A DNA stretch of 64,000 nt, taken from Pontimicrobium aquaticum (GTDB lineage Bacteria; Bacteroidota; Bacteroidia; Flavobacteriales; Flavobacteriaceae). A program made the position numbers and the translations under genes. The notes under the pieces are model-generated. The model was not told the origin of the DNA and searched no databases. It was given only the letters and a program-made list of their open reading frames with translations. This document shows positions 56,304-63,494 of this stretch, piece by piece; position 1 is the stretch's first letter, and each line of letters starts with the position of its first letter. The stretch covers positions 372,001-436,000 of the forward strand of contig NZ_SUPL01000002.1 of the NCBI RefSeq assembly GCF_005047595.1, given 5' to 3'.

Positions 56304-57398
56304 ATGAAAATATTAGTTGCAATATCTAGAATTCTAGTTGGCGTTTTATTCATTATTTCAGGATTAATTAAACTAAATGATCCTTTAGGATTTTCATATA
56401 AATTACAGGAATACTTTAGTACAGATGTGTTAAACATTCCTTTTTTAGAGCCTTATGCTTTGGGAATTTCAGTTATTGTAGTTGTTTTTGAGGTAGTGCT
56501 AGGTGTGTTTTTACTCATAGGTTATAAGCCTAAATTCACAGTCTGGAGTTTATTTGGAATGATAGTGTTCTTTACGTTCTTAACTTTTTATTCAGCTTAT
56601 TTTGATAAGGTAAAAGACTGTGGTTGTTTTGGTGATGCTTTAAAATTAACACCTTGGGAAAGTTTTACTAAAGATGTTATTTTATTGGTGTTCATACTGA
56701 TACTTTTCTTTGGGGTAAAACATGTAAAACCTGTGTTTACAAAATTGCCAACTACTGTTATTGCTTTAGTAAGTTTTATTTGGTGTTTATGGTTTGGATA
56801 TCATGTATTAATGCATTTACCTTCGGTAGATTTTAGAGCTTATAAAATAGGTGATAACCTTATTGAAAACATGACGATGCCTGAAGATGCACCAAAAGCT
56901 ATTCAGGAATTTACATGGACATTTAATGTCAATGGCGAAGAAAAGGAGTTTGTAACAAATGGATCGTACCCAAGTGTTGATGGTGAATATGTTGGAGTTG
57001 AAACTAAGATTATTAAAGAAGGCTATCAACCACCAATCTTAGACTTTTCTATAGAAACCGATAGTGAAGATGTGACTCAAGAAATGTTGGCCGAAGATAA
57101 GCTTATCATGATTGTATCTTACAGCTTAGACTCAGCTGAAAAAGAAGGGCTTGCAGCTATTATGGACAAAGCTAAAGAAGCTGCTAGTAAAGGTTATAAA
57201 GTAATAGGGTTAACAGCTTCAGGACCAGAAGCTAAAGAACGAATAAAAGCCGATTATAATTATGATTTCGATTTTTATTTATGTGACGAAAAAGCATTAA
57301 AAACAGTAGTTCGTGCTAACCCTGGTGTACTTGAATTAAGCAAAGGTACGGTTTTGCAAAAAGTACATTGGAACGATATAGATGACCTTAAACTTTAA
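56304..57398 (+). CDS. DoxX/MauE-like membrane protein with thioredoxin-like tail (BT_3928 type)
   Basis: A 364-residue protein. Residues 1-160 have four to five membrane segments with GVLFIISGLIKLNDPLGFSY and the DCGCFGDALKLTPWESFTKD loop, as in DoxX/MauE proteins. Residues about 250-364 look like a thioredoxin fold (LIMIVSYSLDSAEKEGLAAI) but have no CxxC where it would be. The CGC in the membrane loop could be the redox site. The family is conserved in Bacteroidota next to DUF1599 and tpiA; its role is unknown. Confidence 0.82.
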   Translation: MKILVAISRILVGVLFIISGLIKLNDPLGFSYKLQEYFSTDVLNIPFLEPYALGISVIVVVFEVVLGVFLLIGYKPKFTVWSLFGMIVFFTFLTFYSAYFDKVKDCGCFGDALKLTPWESFTKDVILLVFILILFFGVKHVKPVFTKLPTTVIALVSFIWCLWFGYHVLMHLPSVDFRAYKIGDNLIENMTMPEDAPKAIQEFTWTFNVNGEEKEFVTNGSYPSVDGEYVGVETKIIKEGYQPPILDFSIETDSEDVTQEMLAEDKLIMIVSYSLDSAEKEGLAAIMDKAKEAASKGYKVIGLTASGPEAKERIKADYNYDFDFYLCDEKALKTVVRANPGVLELSKGTVLQKVHWNDIDDLKL

Positions 57399-57401
57399 TA
57401 T

Positions 57402-58478
57402 TTGCTAAATTATTTTTTAAATAAAGCATTTTACGCCTTACTTACACTATTTGGAGTAGTCACGGTTATTTTCTTTTTATTTAATGTGCTTCCAGGAGAT
57501 CCAGCCCAAATGATGTTGGGTCAAAATGAAGATAGTGAACAGTTGGCCATTGTAAAGGCTAAGTATGGTTTTGATAAACCCATTGCGACTCAGTATTTAT
57601 ATTATTTAAACGATCTGTCTCCTGTTTCTTTTCATTCAAATAACGAAGACGATTACACGTATTTAAGAGATAATAAATACTCGGTTAGCAAACTATTTAC
57701 AATTGGTAATACAACAACTGTTTTAAAGTACCCTTATTTAAGAGAATCGTTTACCAAACAAGGAAAAAAAGTAAGTCAAGTGCTAGGTGAAACACTTCCT
57801 AATACGTTTGTGTTAGCAGTTTCAGCTATTATAATAGCCATGATTTTAGGATTGCTATTAGGAGTGGTTTCAGCTCAGTTTAAAGACACTTGGTTAGATA
57901 AATGTATTCAAATAGCAAGTACCTTAGGTATGAGTGTGCCTTCGTTTTTTAGTGCCATATTATTTGCATGGTTCTTTGGGTTTTTATTGCATGAATATAC
58001 CAATTTAGAAATGACAGGAAGTCTCTATGAATTAGATGATTTTGGAGAAAAAAATACCATCCAATGGAAAAACTTAATCCTTCCAGCTATTGTATTAGGT
58101 ATTCGTCCATTAGCAGTAGTCATACAATTAATGAGGAATTCACTACTAGAGGTAATGAACCAAGATTATATTCGTACAGCGAGATCAAAAGGATTAAGTG
58201 AATTTCAAGTTATTAAAAACCATGCTATTAAAAACGCATTAAATCCAGTGGTAACAGCTATTTCAGGATGGTTTGCATCCATGTTGGCAGGAGCTGTTTT
58301 TGTAGAGTATATTTTTGGCTGGAATGGCTTGGGGAAAGAAATTGTAAATTCATTAAATACTCTGGATTTACCAGTAATTATGGGTTCGGTACTAATAATT
58401 GCCTTAATGTTTATTGTAATAAATATTTTGGTAGATATAATTTATACGTGGTTAGACCCAAAAGTTAAATTGCAGTAA
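57402..58478 (+). CDS. Lone OppB/DppB-type ABC permease
   Basis: A 358-residue permease with about six membrane segments and the binding-protein-dependent signature (DYIRTARSKGLSEFQVIKNHAIKNALNPVVTAI, EAA loop, about 265-297). It starts at a TTG (MLNYFLNKAFYALLTLFGVV) 4 nt after the previous stop. A polar insert (about 60-130) lies between segments 1 and 2. No OppC-like permease, ATPase or solute-binding gene is adjacent, which is unusual; partners must be elsewhere or absent. Confidence 0.88.
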   Translation: MLNYFLNKAFYALLTLFGVVTVIFFLFNVLPGDPAQMMLGQNEDSEQLAIVKAKYGFDKPIATQYLYYLNDLSPVSFHSNNEDDYTYLRDNKYSVSKLFTIGNTTTVLKYPYLRESFTKQGKKVSQVLGETLPNTFVLAVSAIIIAMILGLLLGVVSAQFKDTWLDKCIQIASTLGMSVPSFFSAILFAWFFGFLLHEYTNLEMTGSLYELDDFGEKNTIQWKNLILPAIVLGIRPLAVVIQLMRNSLLEVMNQDYIRTARSKGLSEFQVIKNHAIKNALNPVVTAISGWFASMLAGAVFVEYIFGWNGLGKEIVNSLNTLDLPVIMGSVLIIALMFIVINILVDIIYTWLDPKVKLQ

Positions 58479-58493
58479 CAAAAATACAAGAAA

Positions 58494-59246
58494 ATGAGAA
58501 CTCAAATAGTAGCAGGAAATTGGAAAATGAACAATGATTTACCAGAAACAGAAGCACTAATATCCAATTTAAAGAGGCAAACAAAAACGTCGCATGCAGA
58601 GGTAATGGTCGCACCAACATTTGTTAATTTATACCATGCTTATGAAGCACTAAGAGGATTTGATATTGAAGTCATAGCACAAAACATGCATTTTGCAGAC
58701 AATGGAGCTTTTACTGGAGAAGTAAGTGCTAGTATGCTGGAGAGTGTTGGTGTAAAAACAGTTATTTTAGGACATAGCGAGCGTCGTGCATATTTTAACG
58801 AAACAGATGAAGATCTTGCTAAAAAAGTGGATACTGCTCTAAAAAACAATATGAGAGTCATTTTTTGTTTTGGAGAAGAACTAGCAGATAGAAAATCTCA
58901 TAACCATAAAAAAGTGGTTGAAACACAAATTAAAAACGCTTTGTTTCATCTTCCTGATGATGCTTGGAAAAGTATAGTGTTAGCTTACGAACCCGTTTGG
59001 GCAATAGGTACAGGTGAAACTGCCACACCTGAACAGGCTCAAGAAATGCACGCTTTTATAAGAAAGACTATAGAAGAAGATGCATATGGAATCGACATAG
59101 CAAACAATGTGTCTATTTTATATGGCGGAAGTGTAAAACCTAACAATGCCAAAGACATATTCTCCAAACCAGATGTAGATGGTGGTTTAATTGGAGGCGC
59201 ATCGCTTAATGCTGAAGATTTCTTTAAAATTGTCAATGCTTTTTAA
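58494..59246 (+). CDS. tpiA: Triosephosphate isomerase
   Basis: Interconverts DHAP and glyceraldehyde-3-phosphate in glycolysis. The 250 residues have AGNWKMNNDLPE (Lys in about 9-20), GHSERRAYFNETD (catalytic His), AYEPVWAIGTGETATPEQ (catalytic Glu and loop 6) and YGGSVKPNNA. It lies 15 nt after the permease and 1 nt before prmA. Confidence 0.97.
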   Translation: MRTQIVAGNWKMNNDLPETEALISNLKRQTKTSHAEVMVAPTFVNLYHAYEALRGFDIEVIAQNMHFADNGAFTGEVSASMLESVGVKTVILGHSERRAYFNETDEDLAKKVDTALKNNMRVIFCFGEELADRKSHNHKKVVETQIKNALFHLPDDAWKSIVLAYEPVWAIGTGETATPEQAQEMHAFIRKTIEEDAYGIDIANNVSILYGGSVKPNNAKDIFSKPDVDGGLIGGASLNAEDFFKIVNAF

Positions 59247-59247
59247 T

Positions 59248-60084
59248 ATGTCTAACACAATTTATATAGGTTATTATTTTACTGTAGAGCCTACAAATCA
59301 AGGTGTAGAAATTTTGATTGCCGAATTAGGCTACGCAGGTTTTGAGAGTTTTGTGGAAACTGAAAAAGGCGTTACAGCCTATATTCAAAAAGACGATTGG
59401 AACGAGGCGATTTTAGATAACGTTTATATTTTAAAATCCCATGAGTTTAAAATTAGTTACACATTCGAAGACATAGAACAAACCAATTGGAATGAAGAAT
59501 GGGAAAAGAATTTTAAACCAATAGTTGTTGATGATGTGTGCACAGTAAGAGCACCTTTTCATGATAATCCAAAAACGAAGTATGATATCGTCATAGAACC
59601 TAAGATGAGTTTTGGAACTGGGCATCACGAAACTACACATATGATGATTCAGCATATTCTAAAAAATGATTTCACCAATAAATCTGTGTTAGATATGGGT
59701 TGTGGTACAGGCGTTTTAGCGATTTTAGCCGAAATGAAAGGAGCTACAAAAATTGATGCCATCGATATCGATAACTGGTGTTACTTAAATAGTTTAGAAA
59801 ATATTGAACGAAATAATAGTAAACATATTTCGGTGTTTGAAGGCGATGCAAGCCTTTTAAAAAACAAAACCTACGATGTGATAATAGCTAATATTAATAG
59901 AAATATATTATTAGCCGACATGCATGTTTACGCAACTTGTTTGCATAAAAACGGACAATTATTTTTAAGTGGATTTTACAAGCATGATATTCCAATAATT
60001 GAAGAAGAGTGTTCTAAATATGGGCTAAAACTTGAAGAAAGTTTAGAAAGAAATAATTGGGTATCACTAAAATTTATAAATTAG
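59248..60084 (+). CDS. prmA: Ribosomal protein L11 methyltransferase PrmA
   Basis: Methylates ribosomal protein L11. From ATG 59248 (MSNTIYIGYYFTVEP), 278 residues; an earlier in-frame ATG at 59191 would overlap tpiA by 56 nt. The SAM-binding motif is LDMGCGTGVLAILAEMKGA (about 147-165), preceded by FGTGHHETTHMMI, typical of PrmA, and followed by IANINRNILL. It is one base after the tpiA stop and 15 nt before clpS. Confidence 0.94.
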   Translation: MSNTIYIGYYFTVEPTNQGVEILIAELGYAGFESFVETEKGVTAYIQKDDWNEAILDNVYILKSHEFKISYTFEDIEQTNWNEEWEKNFKPIVVDDVCTVRAPFHDNPKTKYDIVIEPKMSFGTGHHETTHMMIQHILKNDFTNKSVLDMGCGTGVLAILAEMKGATKIDAIDIDNWCYLNSLENIERNNSKHISVFEGDASLLKNKTYDVIIANINRNILLADMHVYATCLHKNGQLFLSGFYKHDIPIIEEECSKYGLKLEESLERNNWVSLKFIN

Positions 60085-60099
60085 TATAAAAATTACTCG

Positions 60100-60375
60100 A
60101 TGAGTATAAAAGAAAAAATATTAGAAAAAACTTCAATAAAAGAAGAAGAAGCTAAACAAAATGAGATCGTATTATTTAATGATGATGTTAATACCTTCGA
60201 CCATGTAATAGATACGCTTGTTGATGTTTGTGAACACACGCCTGAACAAGCAGAACAATGCGCAATCATTGTTCATTATAAAGGTAAATGTACAGTAAGA
60301 ACTGGTGAATATGATGATTTGGAACCACGTTGCTCAATGCTGCTTAATGCAGGTTTAAGTGCCGAAATAGTTTAG
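60100..60375 (+). CDS. clpS: ATP-dependent Clp protease adaptor ClpS
   Basis: Delivers N-degron substrates to ClpA/ClpC. The 91 residues have the ClpS core LFNDDVNTFDHVIDTLVDVCEHTPEQAEQCAIIVHYKGKCTV with the N-degron pocket residues (Asn-Asp-Asp, His) in place. Its last 4 nt overlap the convergent HMA-domain gene. clpA/clpC are not in the window. Confidence 0.95.
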   Translation: MSIKEKILEKTSIKEEEAKQNEIVLFNDDVNTFDHVIDTLVDVCEHTPEQAEQCAIIVHYKGKCTVRTGEYDDLEPRCSMLLNAGLSAEIV

Positions 60376-60641
60376 TTATTCATTCTGCCAACAGCACAGC
60401 TTACAAACGATTTCGCTTTTTTTGTCAACGGATTATTTTCGCCTGCAATTGGGTAGCCTAGTTTAGAAAGTAAATCTGTAGCTTTAGTTAAATCTTTATC
60501 TTCTTTATAATTAAAAGTAACAGTGTCGTTTTCATTACTTACTAATACATTGTCAATAGTATCAAGTGTACTTAATCTAGTTGTAATGGTGTTTGCACAA
60601 CCACCGCATTTTAAGTTTTGTATATTTAAAGTAACCTTCAT
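60372..60641 (-). CDS. Heavy-metal-associated (HMA) domain protein
   Basis: An 89-residue protein from ATG 60641 (MKVTLNIQNLKCGGCANTITTRL). The metal site is CGGC (residues about 12-15), followed by the ferredoxin-like fold; a C-terminal extension (about 65-89) is basic and ends in AVGRMNN. It likely binds or hands over Cu(I) or a similar ion, or acts as a sensor. It is alone, convergent with clpS, and no P-type ATPase is near. Confidence 0.85.
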   Translation of the reverse strand: MKVTLNIQNLKCGGCANTITTRLSTLDTIDNVLVSNENDTVTFNYKEDKDLTKATDLLSKLGYPIAGENNPLTKKAKSFVSCAVGRMNN

Positions 60642-60662
60642 TATTATAATTGTGTGTTTATG

Positions 60663-60670
60663 CAAAGATA
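60663..60670 (-). promoter_or_regulatory. -7 box (TATCTTTG, minus strand) of the HMA gene
   Basis: On the minus strand TATCTTTG matches TAnnTTTG and gives a leader of about 15 nt to the ATG at 60641, which supports that start. Confidence 0.5.
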
Positions 60671-60813
60671 CAGCTATATATCATTATAGGTGGTAATAAT
60701 TGTTACCTAGAATAATAGTTTTATTAAATCTAAAAATAAAGTTAATAAAAGCTAAGTATTTTGAAAATTTAAGTTTGATTGCTAATTTGCGTTTTTAAAA
60801 CCTAGCATAACTT

Positions 60814-62004
60814 TTGAAAAAATATAGTAGTAAAATAGCCCTATTTCTATTAGTTATTGTGAGTGCTTTTATGTTAAGTATAAAATCTAATGCTCCTAAG
60901 AATAAAGAACCAGAAGCTGTAGAAAACAAAAAACTAGTCAAAAATAATACCTCTATTTTAGTTGAGTATCACGATGCAGTTGATACTAAAAAGGTCACCA
61001 ATAAATTAGATTCGCTTTTAAAGCACATCAACAAGAGGCACGATTTTCACGGAGCATTACTAGTGGCAAAAAACGGAAAAATTCTGTATGATAATCAAAT
61101 TGGTTACGCGGATTTTAGAAAGAAAAAGATGTTAAATAAAACTTCGGTTTTTCAATTGGCTTCAGTAAGTAAACAATTTACAGCAGCAGCAATTATGTTA
61201 TTGCAAGAGCGAAATCAAATTAAGCTTACTGATACTGTAAACTGTTATTTTCCAAATTTCCCTTATCAAGGCGTGACCATTAAAAACCTATTAAATCATA
61301 CAGCTGGATTGCCAAAATATTTTTGGGTTGCAGAACATAAATGGAAAAAAGATAAAGCTCCTACCAATAGTGAGATGATGACATTGTTAGAAAATAGTGA
61401 TGTATTGAGGTATTTTAAGCCAGGGAGAAATTTTGATTATTCTAATACTGGCTACATGGTGTTAGCATCAATTGTTGAGGAGGTTTCTGGTGTTAGTTTT
61501 AGTGATTTTGTAAAAAAGAATATTTTCGATCCGCTCGAAATGAAAGACTCGTTTGTATATAGTTTTGAGAATGATAATGTCAAAGAAAATCAATTAATAG
61601 GATATAGATTGTATAGAGGTTGGAGGCATCTAAAAATTGGTGGTACAGTAAATGACGCCATTGTTGGAGATAAAAACGTATATGCTACTAGTGAAGATTT
61701 ATTTAAATGGACATATGGTCTAAATAATGGAAAATTACTTTCTAAAGCGTCTTTAGATTTAATGTATTCTAAAGGAGAAACAATTCACGGACGAGAAGTT
61801 CCTTACGGTTTTGGGTTTAGAATAAATACTAACGATGAAAAATCCATCTATCACCATGGGAAATGGAATGGATTTAGTACTGGTCTTACCCAATACCCAG
61901 AAGATGATTTAGTGGTTATTGTTCTTGAGCATACAAGCTATAATGCTATAGCATCGCTAAGTAAGAAAGTTAAGAACATTGTTCTTGAAAATTTTGAGTC
62001 TTAA
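60814..62004 (+). CDS. Exported serine hydrolase (class C beta-lactamase / PBP4*-like)
   Basis: A 396-residue hydrolase starting at TTG (MKKYSSKIALFLLVIVSAFML, signal peptide or anchor). Catalytic motifs: SVSK (Ser117-Lys120) in the SxxK setting FQLASVSKQFTA, YSN (209-211) in NFDYSNTGYM, and the KTG-equivalent HHGKWNGF (347-). Its likely role is esterase, D-aminopeptidase or peptidoglycan-related; antibiotic hydrolysis is not indicated. It is a single gene; the nearest upstream -7 box is one base short of consensus. Confidence 0.85.
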   Translation: MKKYSSKIALFLLVIVSAFMLSIKSNAPKNKEPEAVENKKLVKNNTSILVEYHDAVDTKKVTNKLDSLLKHINKRHDFHGALLVAKNGKILYDNQIGYADFRKKKMLNKTSVFQLASVSKQFTAAAIMLLQERNQIKLTDTVNCYFPNFPYQGVTIKNLLNHTAGLPKYFWVAEHKWKKDKAPTNSEMMTLLENSDVLRYFKPGRNFDYSNTGYMVLASIVEEVSGVSFSDFVKKNIFDPLEMKDSFVYSFENDNVKENQLIGYRLYRGWRHLKIGGTVNDAIVGDKNVYATSEDLFKWTYGLNNGKLLSKASLDLMYSKGETIHGREVPYGFGFRINTNDEKSIYHHGKWNGFSTGLTQYPEDDLVVIVLEHTSYNAIASLSKKVKNIVLENFES

Positions 62005-62134
62005 AAGGTGTAGTCTGTTTATAGAGGCTCTCTAAAGAGTATATTTAATTAGATGGGTTTTGATACTAGAACTGGTTTTGAAAAAGTAAGATATATAAAG
62101 CTCTAAATTTATTAAAAGGTGCAAATGCAACAAT

Positions 62135-62166
62135 AAAAAAGCTTTCAATTTCTTGAAAGCTTTTTT
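62135..62166 (-). terminator. Terminator of tRNA-Arg (minus strand)
   Basis: AAAAAAGCTTTCAA and TTGAAAGCTTTTTT form perfect 14-bp arms around TTTC, 8 nt after the tRNA 3' end on the minus strand. It can work both ways and may also end the serine hydrolase transcript. Confidence 0.92.
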
Positions 62167-62173
62167 ATTGTTG

Positions 62174-62247
62174 TGACCTCGGCAGGATTCAAACCTGCAA
62201 CCTCTTGAGCCGTAATCAAGTGCACTATTCAGTTATGCTACGAGGCC
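62174..62247 (-). tRNA. tRNA-Arg (anticodon ACG)
   Basis: A 74-nt tRNA on the minus strand. Acceptor GGCCTCG / CGAGGTC, anticodon stem CTTGA-TTACGGC-TCAAG with anticodon ACG (A34 becomes inosine to read CGN), T-arm GCAGG-TTTGAAT-CCTGC, discriminator A. CCA is not encoded. It lies antisense to any upstream extension of apt, which helps fix the apt start. Confidence 0.97.
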
Positions 62248-62321
62248 ATTTTTGTGGGTGCAAATATATTTTATTTTGTTACAATCACAAAATTAAGTAT
62301 AAATTTAATTACTTTTCACCT

Positions 62322-62837
62322 ATGAATAGAATTGAAGACTTTATTAGAGATATTCCTAATTTTCCAAAAGATGGAATTTTGTTTAAAGACATTGCACCAT
62401 TATTGCAAAGCCCAAGAGGTGTAGAGATGTGTCTAGAAGAGTTGCTAAAACTAATTGGAGATCAAAAAATTGATAAAGTAATTGGTATAGAATCTCGAGG
62501 CTTTTTCTTTGCAACGTTACTCGCTCAAAAGCTTGATGCTGGTTTTATTCCTGTTAGAAAACCTGGTAAATTGCCATATAAAACATTGTCACAATCCTAT
62601 GCATTAGAATATGGAGAAGATGCAGTTGAAATACATATAGACGCTATTAAAAAAGACGAAAGAATTCTTATTCACGATGACGTGCTTGCAACTGGCGGAA
62701 CAGCTCAAGCTGTTTGTAAATTGGTTGAAAAATTGGGAGGCAAGATAGTGCAATGTAATTTTATTATGCAGCTTAGCTTTTTAAAAGGTAAAGACAAATT
62801 AAAAGAATACAATGTAAAATCGGTTTTAGAGTATTAA
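62322..62837 (+). CDS. apt: Adenine phosphoribosyltransferase
   Basis: Salvages adenine to AMP with PRPP. The start at ATG 62322 (MNRIEDFIRDIPNFPKDGILFKDI) gives 171 residues, the normal length; the frame stays open further up only because it runs through the tRNA-Arg complement. PRPP loop is ILIHDDVLATGGTAQAVCKLVE (about 117-138), and GIESRGFFFATLLA and VRKPGKLPYKT are family blocks. Its stop overlaps the stop of a small minus-strand gene. Confidence 0.96.
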   Translation: MNRIEDFIRDIPNFPKDGILFKDIAPLLQSPRGVEMCLEELLKLIGDQKIDKVIGIESRGFFFATLLAQKLDAGFIPVRKPGKLPYKTLSQSYALEYGEDAVEIHIDAIKKDERILIHDDVLATGGTAQAVCKLVEKLGGKIVQCNFIMQLSFLKGKDKLKEYNVKSVLEY

Positions 62838-62986
62838 TCTAATGCTCTTAAAGTTATAAACGCTCTCCAACCAATGATTGCAAGTTGTAATTTACTTGCT
62901 TTCGAAATATCTAATTGTTTTTTAGTAAAACTTGGTAATACTACCTTGTTTATTTTGGCTAAAATTTTAAAAACTTGCTTTTTCAT
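62834..62986 (-). CDS. Small basic conserved-type protein, 50 residues
   Basis: A 50-codon gene on the minus strand starting MKKQVFKILAKINKVVLPSF and ending IGWRAFITLRALD. It is basic, with an N-terminal Lys-rich amphipathic part and a hydrophobic centre. I recall near-identical small proteins in other Flavobacteriaceae, some wrongly labelled 'SsrA-binding protein'; this is from memory. A -7 box TACTTTTG (63011-63004, minus strand) lies about 18 nt upstream. Its stop overlaps that of apt, so the genes are convergent. Confidence 0.75.
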   Translation of the reverse strand: MKKQVFKILAKINKVVLPSFTKKQLDISKASKLQLAIIGWRAFITLRALD

Positions 62987-63003
62987 TTTTTAAGAATCTA
63001 AAG

Positions 63004-63044
63004 CAAAAGTAGTAAAACTTATTCTAGACTAAGTTCTACTTTTG
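63004..63044. promoter_or_regulatory. Inverted pair of TACTTTTG -7 boxes (divergent)
   Basis: TACTTTTG occurs on the minus strand (63011-63004) and on the plus strand (63037-63044), within a larger hairpin (CAAAAGTAG, bulge TAA, AACTTA, loop, TAAGTT, CTACTTTTG). The minus-strand box suits the 50-residue gene. The plus-strand box would transcribe into a stretch with no known gene. Confidence 0.45.
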
Positions 63045-63056
63045 TTGCTTCTTTTT

Positions 63057-63110
63057 TTAGTAGATAATTGCAATGACGATTGCAATTATAAATTTAGCAA
63101 GTGTTATCAT
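63057..63110 (-). CDS. Possible 17-residue hydrophobic peptide
   Basis: MITLAKFIIAIVIAIIY followed by TAA. It is strongly hydrophobic and could span a membrane; its sequence also looks like the signal-peptide start of larger flavobacterial lipoproteins, so it may be a remnant. The codons contain an 11-bp inverted repeat. No promoter or ribosome site is clear. Low confidence that it is expressed. Confidence 0.25.
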   Translation of the reverse strand: MITLAKFIIAIVIAIIY

Positions 63111-63440
63111 GTTTTTTTTGTTTTGATGATTGATTAAAATTCTAACTCGTTTTTCTTTTGTTTTTCGAATATAAAAGTTTGCTAATCGTATTGCCAAACA
63201 GATGATTAAAAAATGATATAATTAACTTTAAATTAGTAAGTATATTTATGATTACTATTGCATTATTACTACTATTGTCTTGATGATAGTTATGATATGT
63301 AGTTATAATAAGTTGCAATTGTTTTAATATGTAATATTTGAAGAAGCTTTTTGAGAGCTTTTTAAAATCTGTAGGCAAAAAAAAGTCTAAATATGCCCTT
63401 TTTTTACACTTTCGTCTTTTTTTTGAGGTATCTACTAACA

Positions 63441-63472
63441 AAAAAGGTGCTCATTAATTGAGCACCTTTTTT
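63441..63472 (-). terminator. Terminator of the gene at 63495
   Basis: AAAAAGGTGCTCA and TGAGCACCTTTTT form 13-bp arms around TTAAT, with A/T runs on both sides; it lies 22 nt after the stop on the minus strand. Confidence 0.92.
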
Positions 63473-63494
63473 ATTCAAAACTTTGACTAAAAAG

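Larger units (their letters stand above)
62987..63494. other. 508-bp region with inverted repeats and one possible tiny gene
   Basis: No standard gene. From left to right: an imperfect inverted repeat 63003-63049 whose arms CAAAAGTAG / CTACTTTTG (63004-63012, 63036-63044) are also outward-facing -7 boxes; a tiny ORF 63057-63110; an 11-bp inverted repeat ATAATTGCAAT / ATTGCAATTAT (63064-63089); AT-rich sequence 63111-63440 with nothing I can name; and the terminator 63441-63472. An open frame at 63142-63441 on the minus strand starts inside the terminator hairpin and looks unreal. Confidence 0.55.

Noticed and set aside
58268-58468. 66-codon plus-strand frame
   Set aside because: A shifted-frame shadow inside the permease gene.
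62205-62321. Upstream extension of apt
   Set aside because: It runs antisense through tRNA-Arg; the family start MNRIEDFIRDIP is at 62322.
63142-63441. 99-codon open frame on the minus strand
   Set aside because: It would start inside the stem of the strong terminator at 63441-63472; composition is Lys/Asn/Ile-rich as expected from AT-rich noncoding DNA, and no motif or signal peptide is seen.
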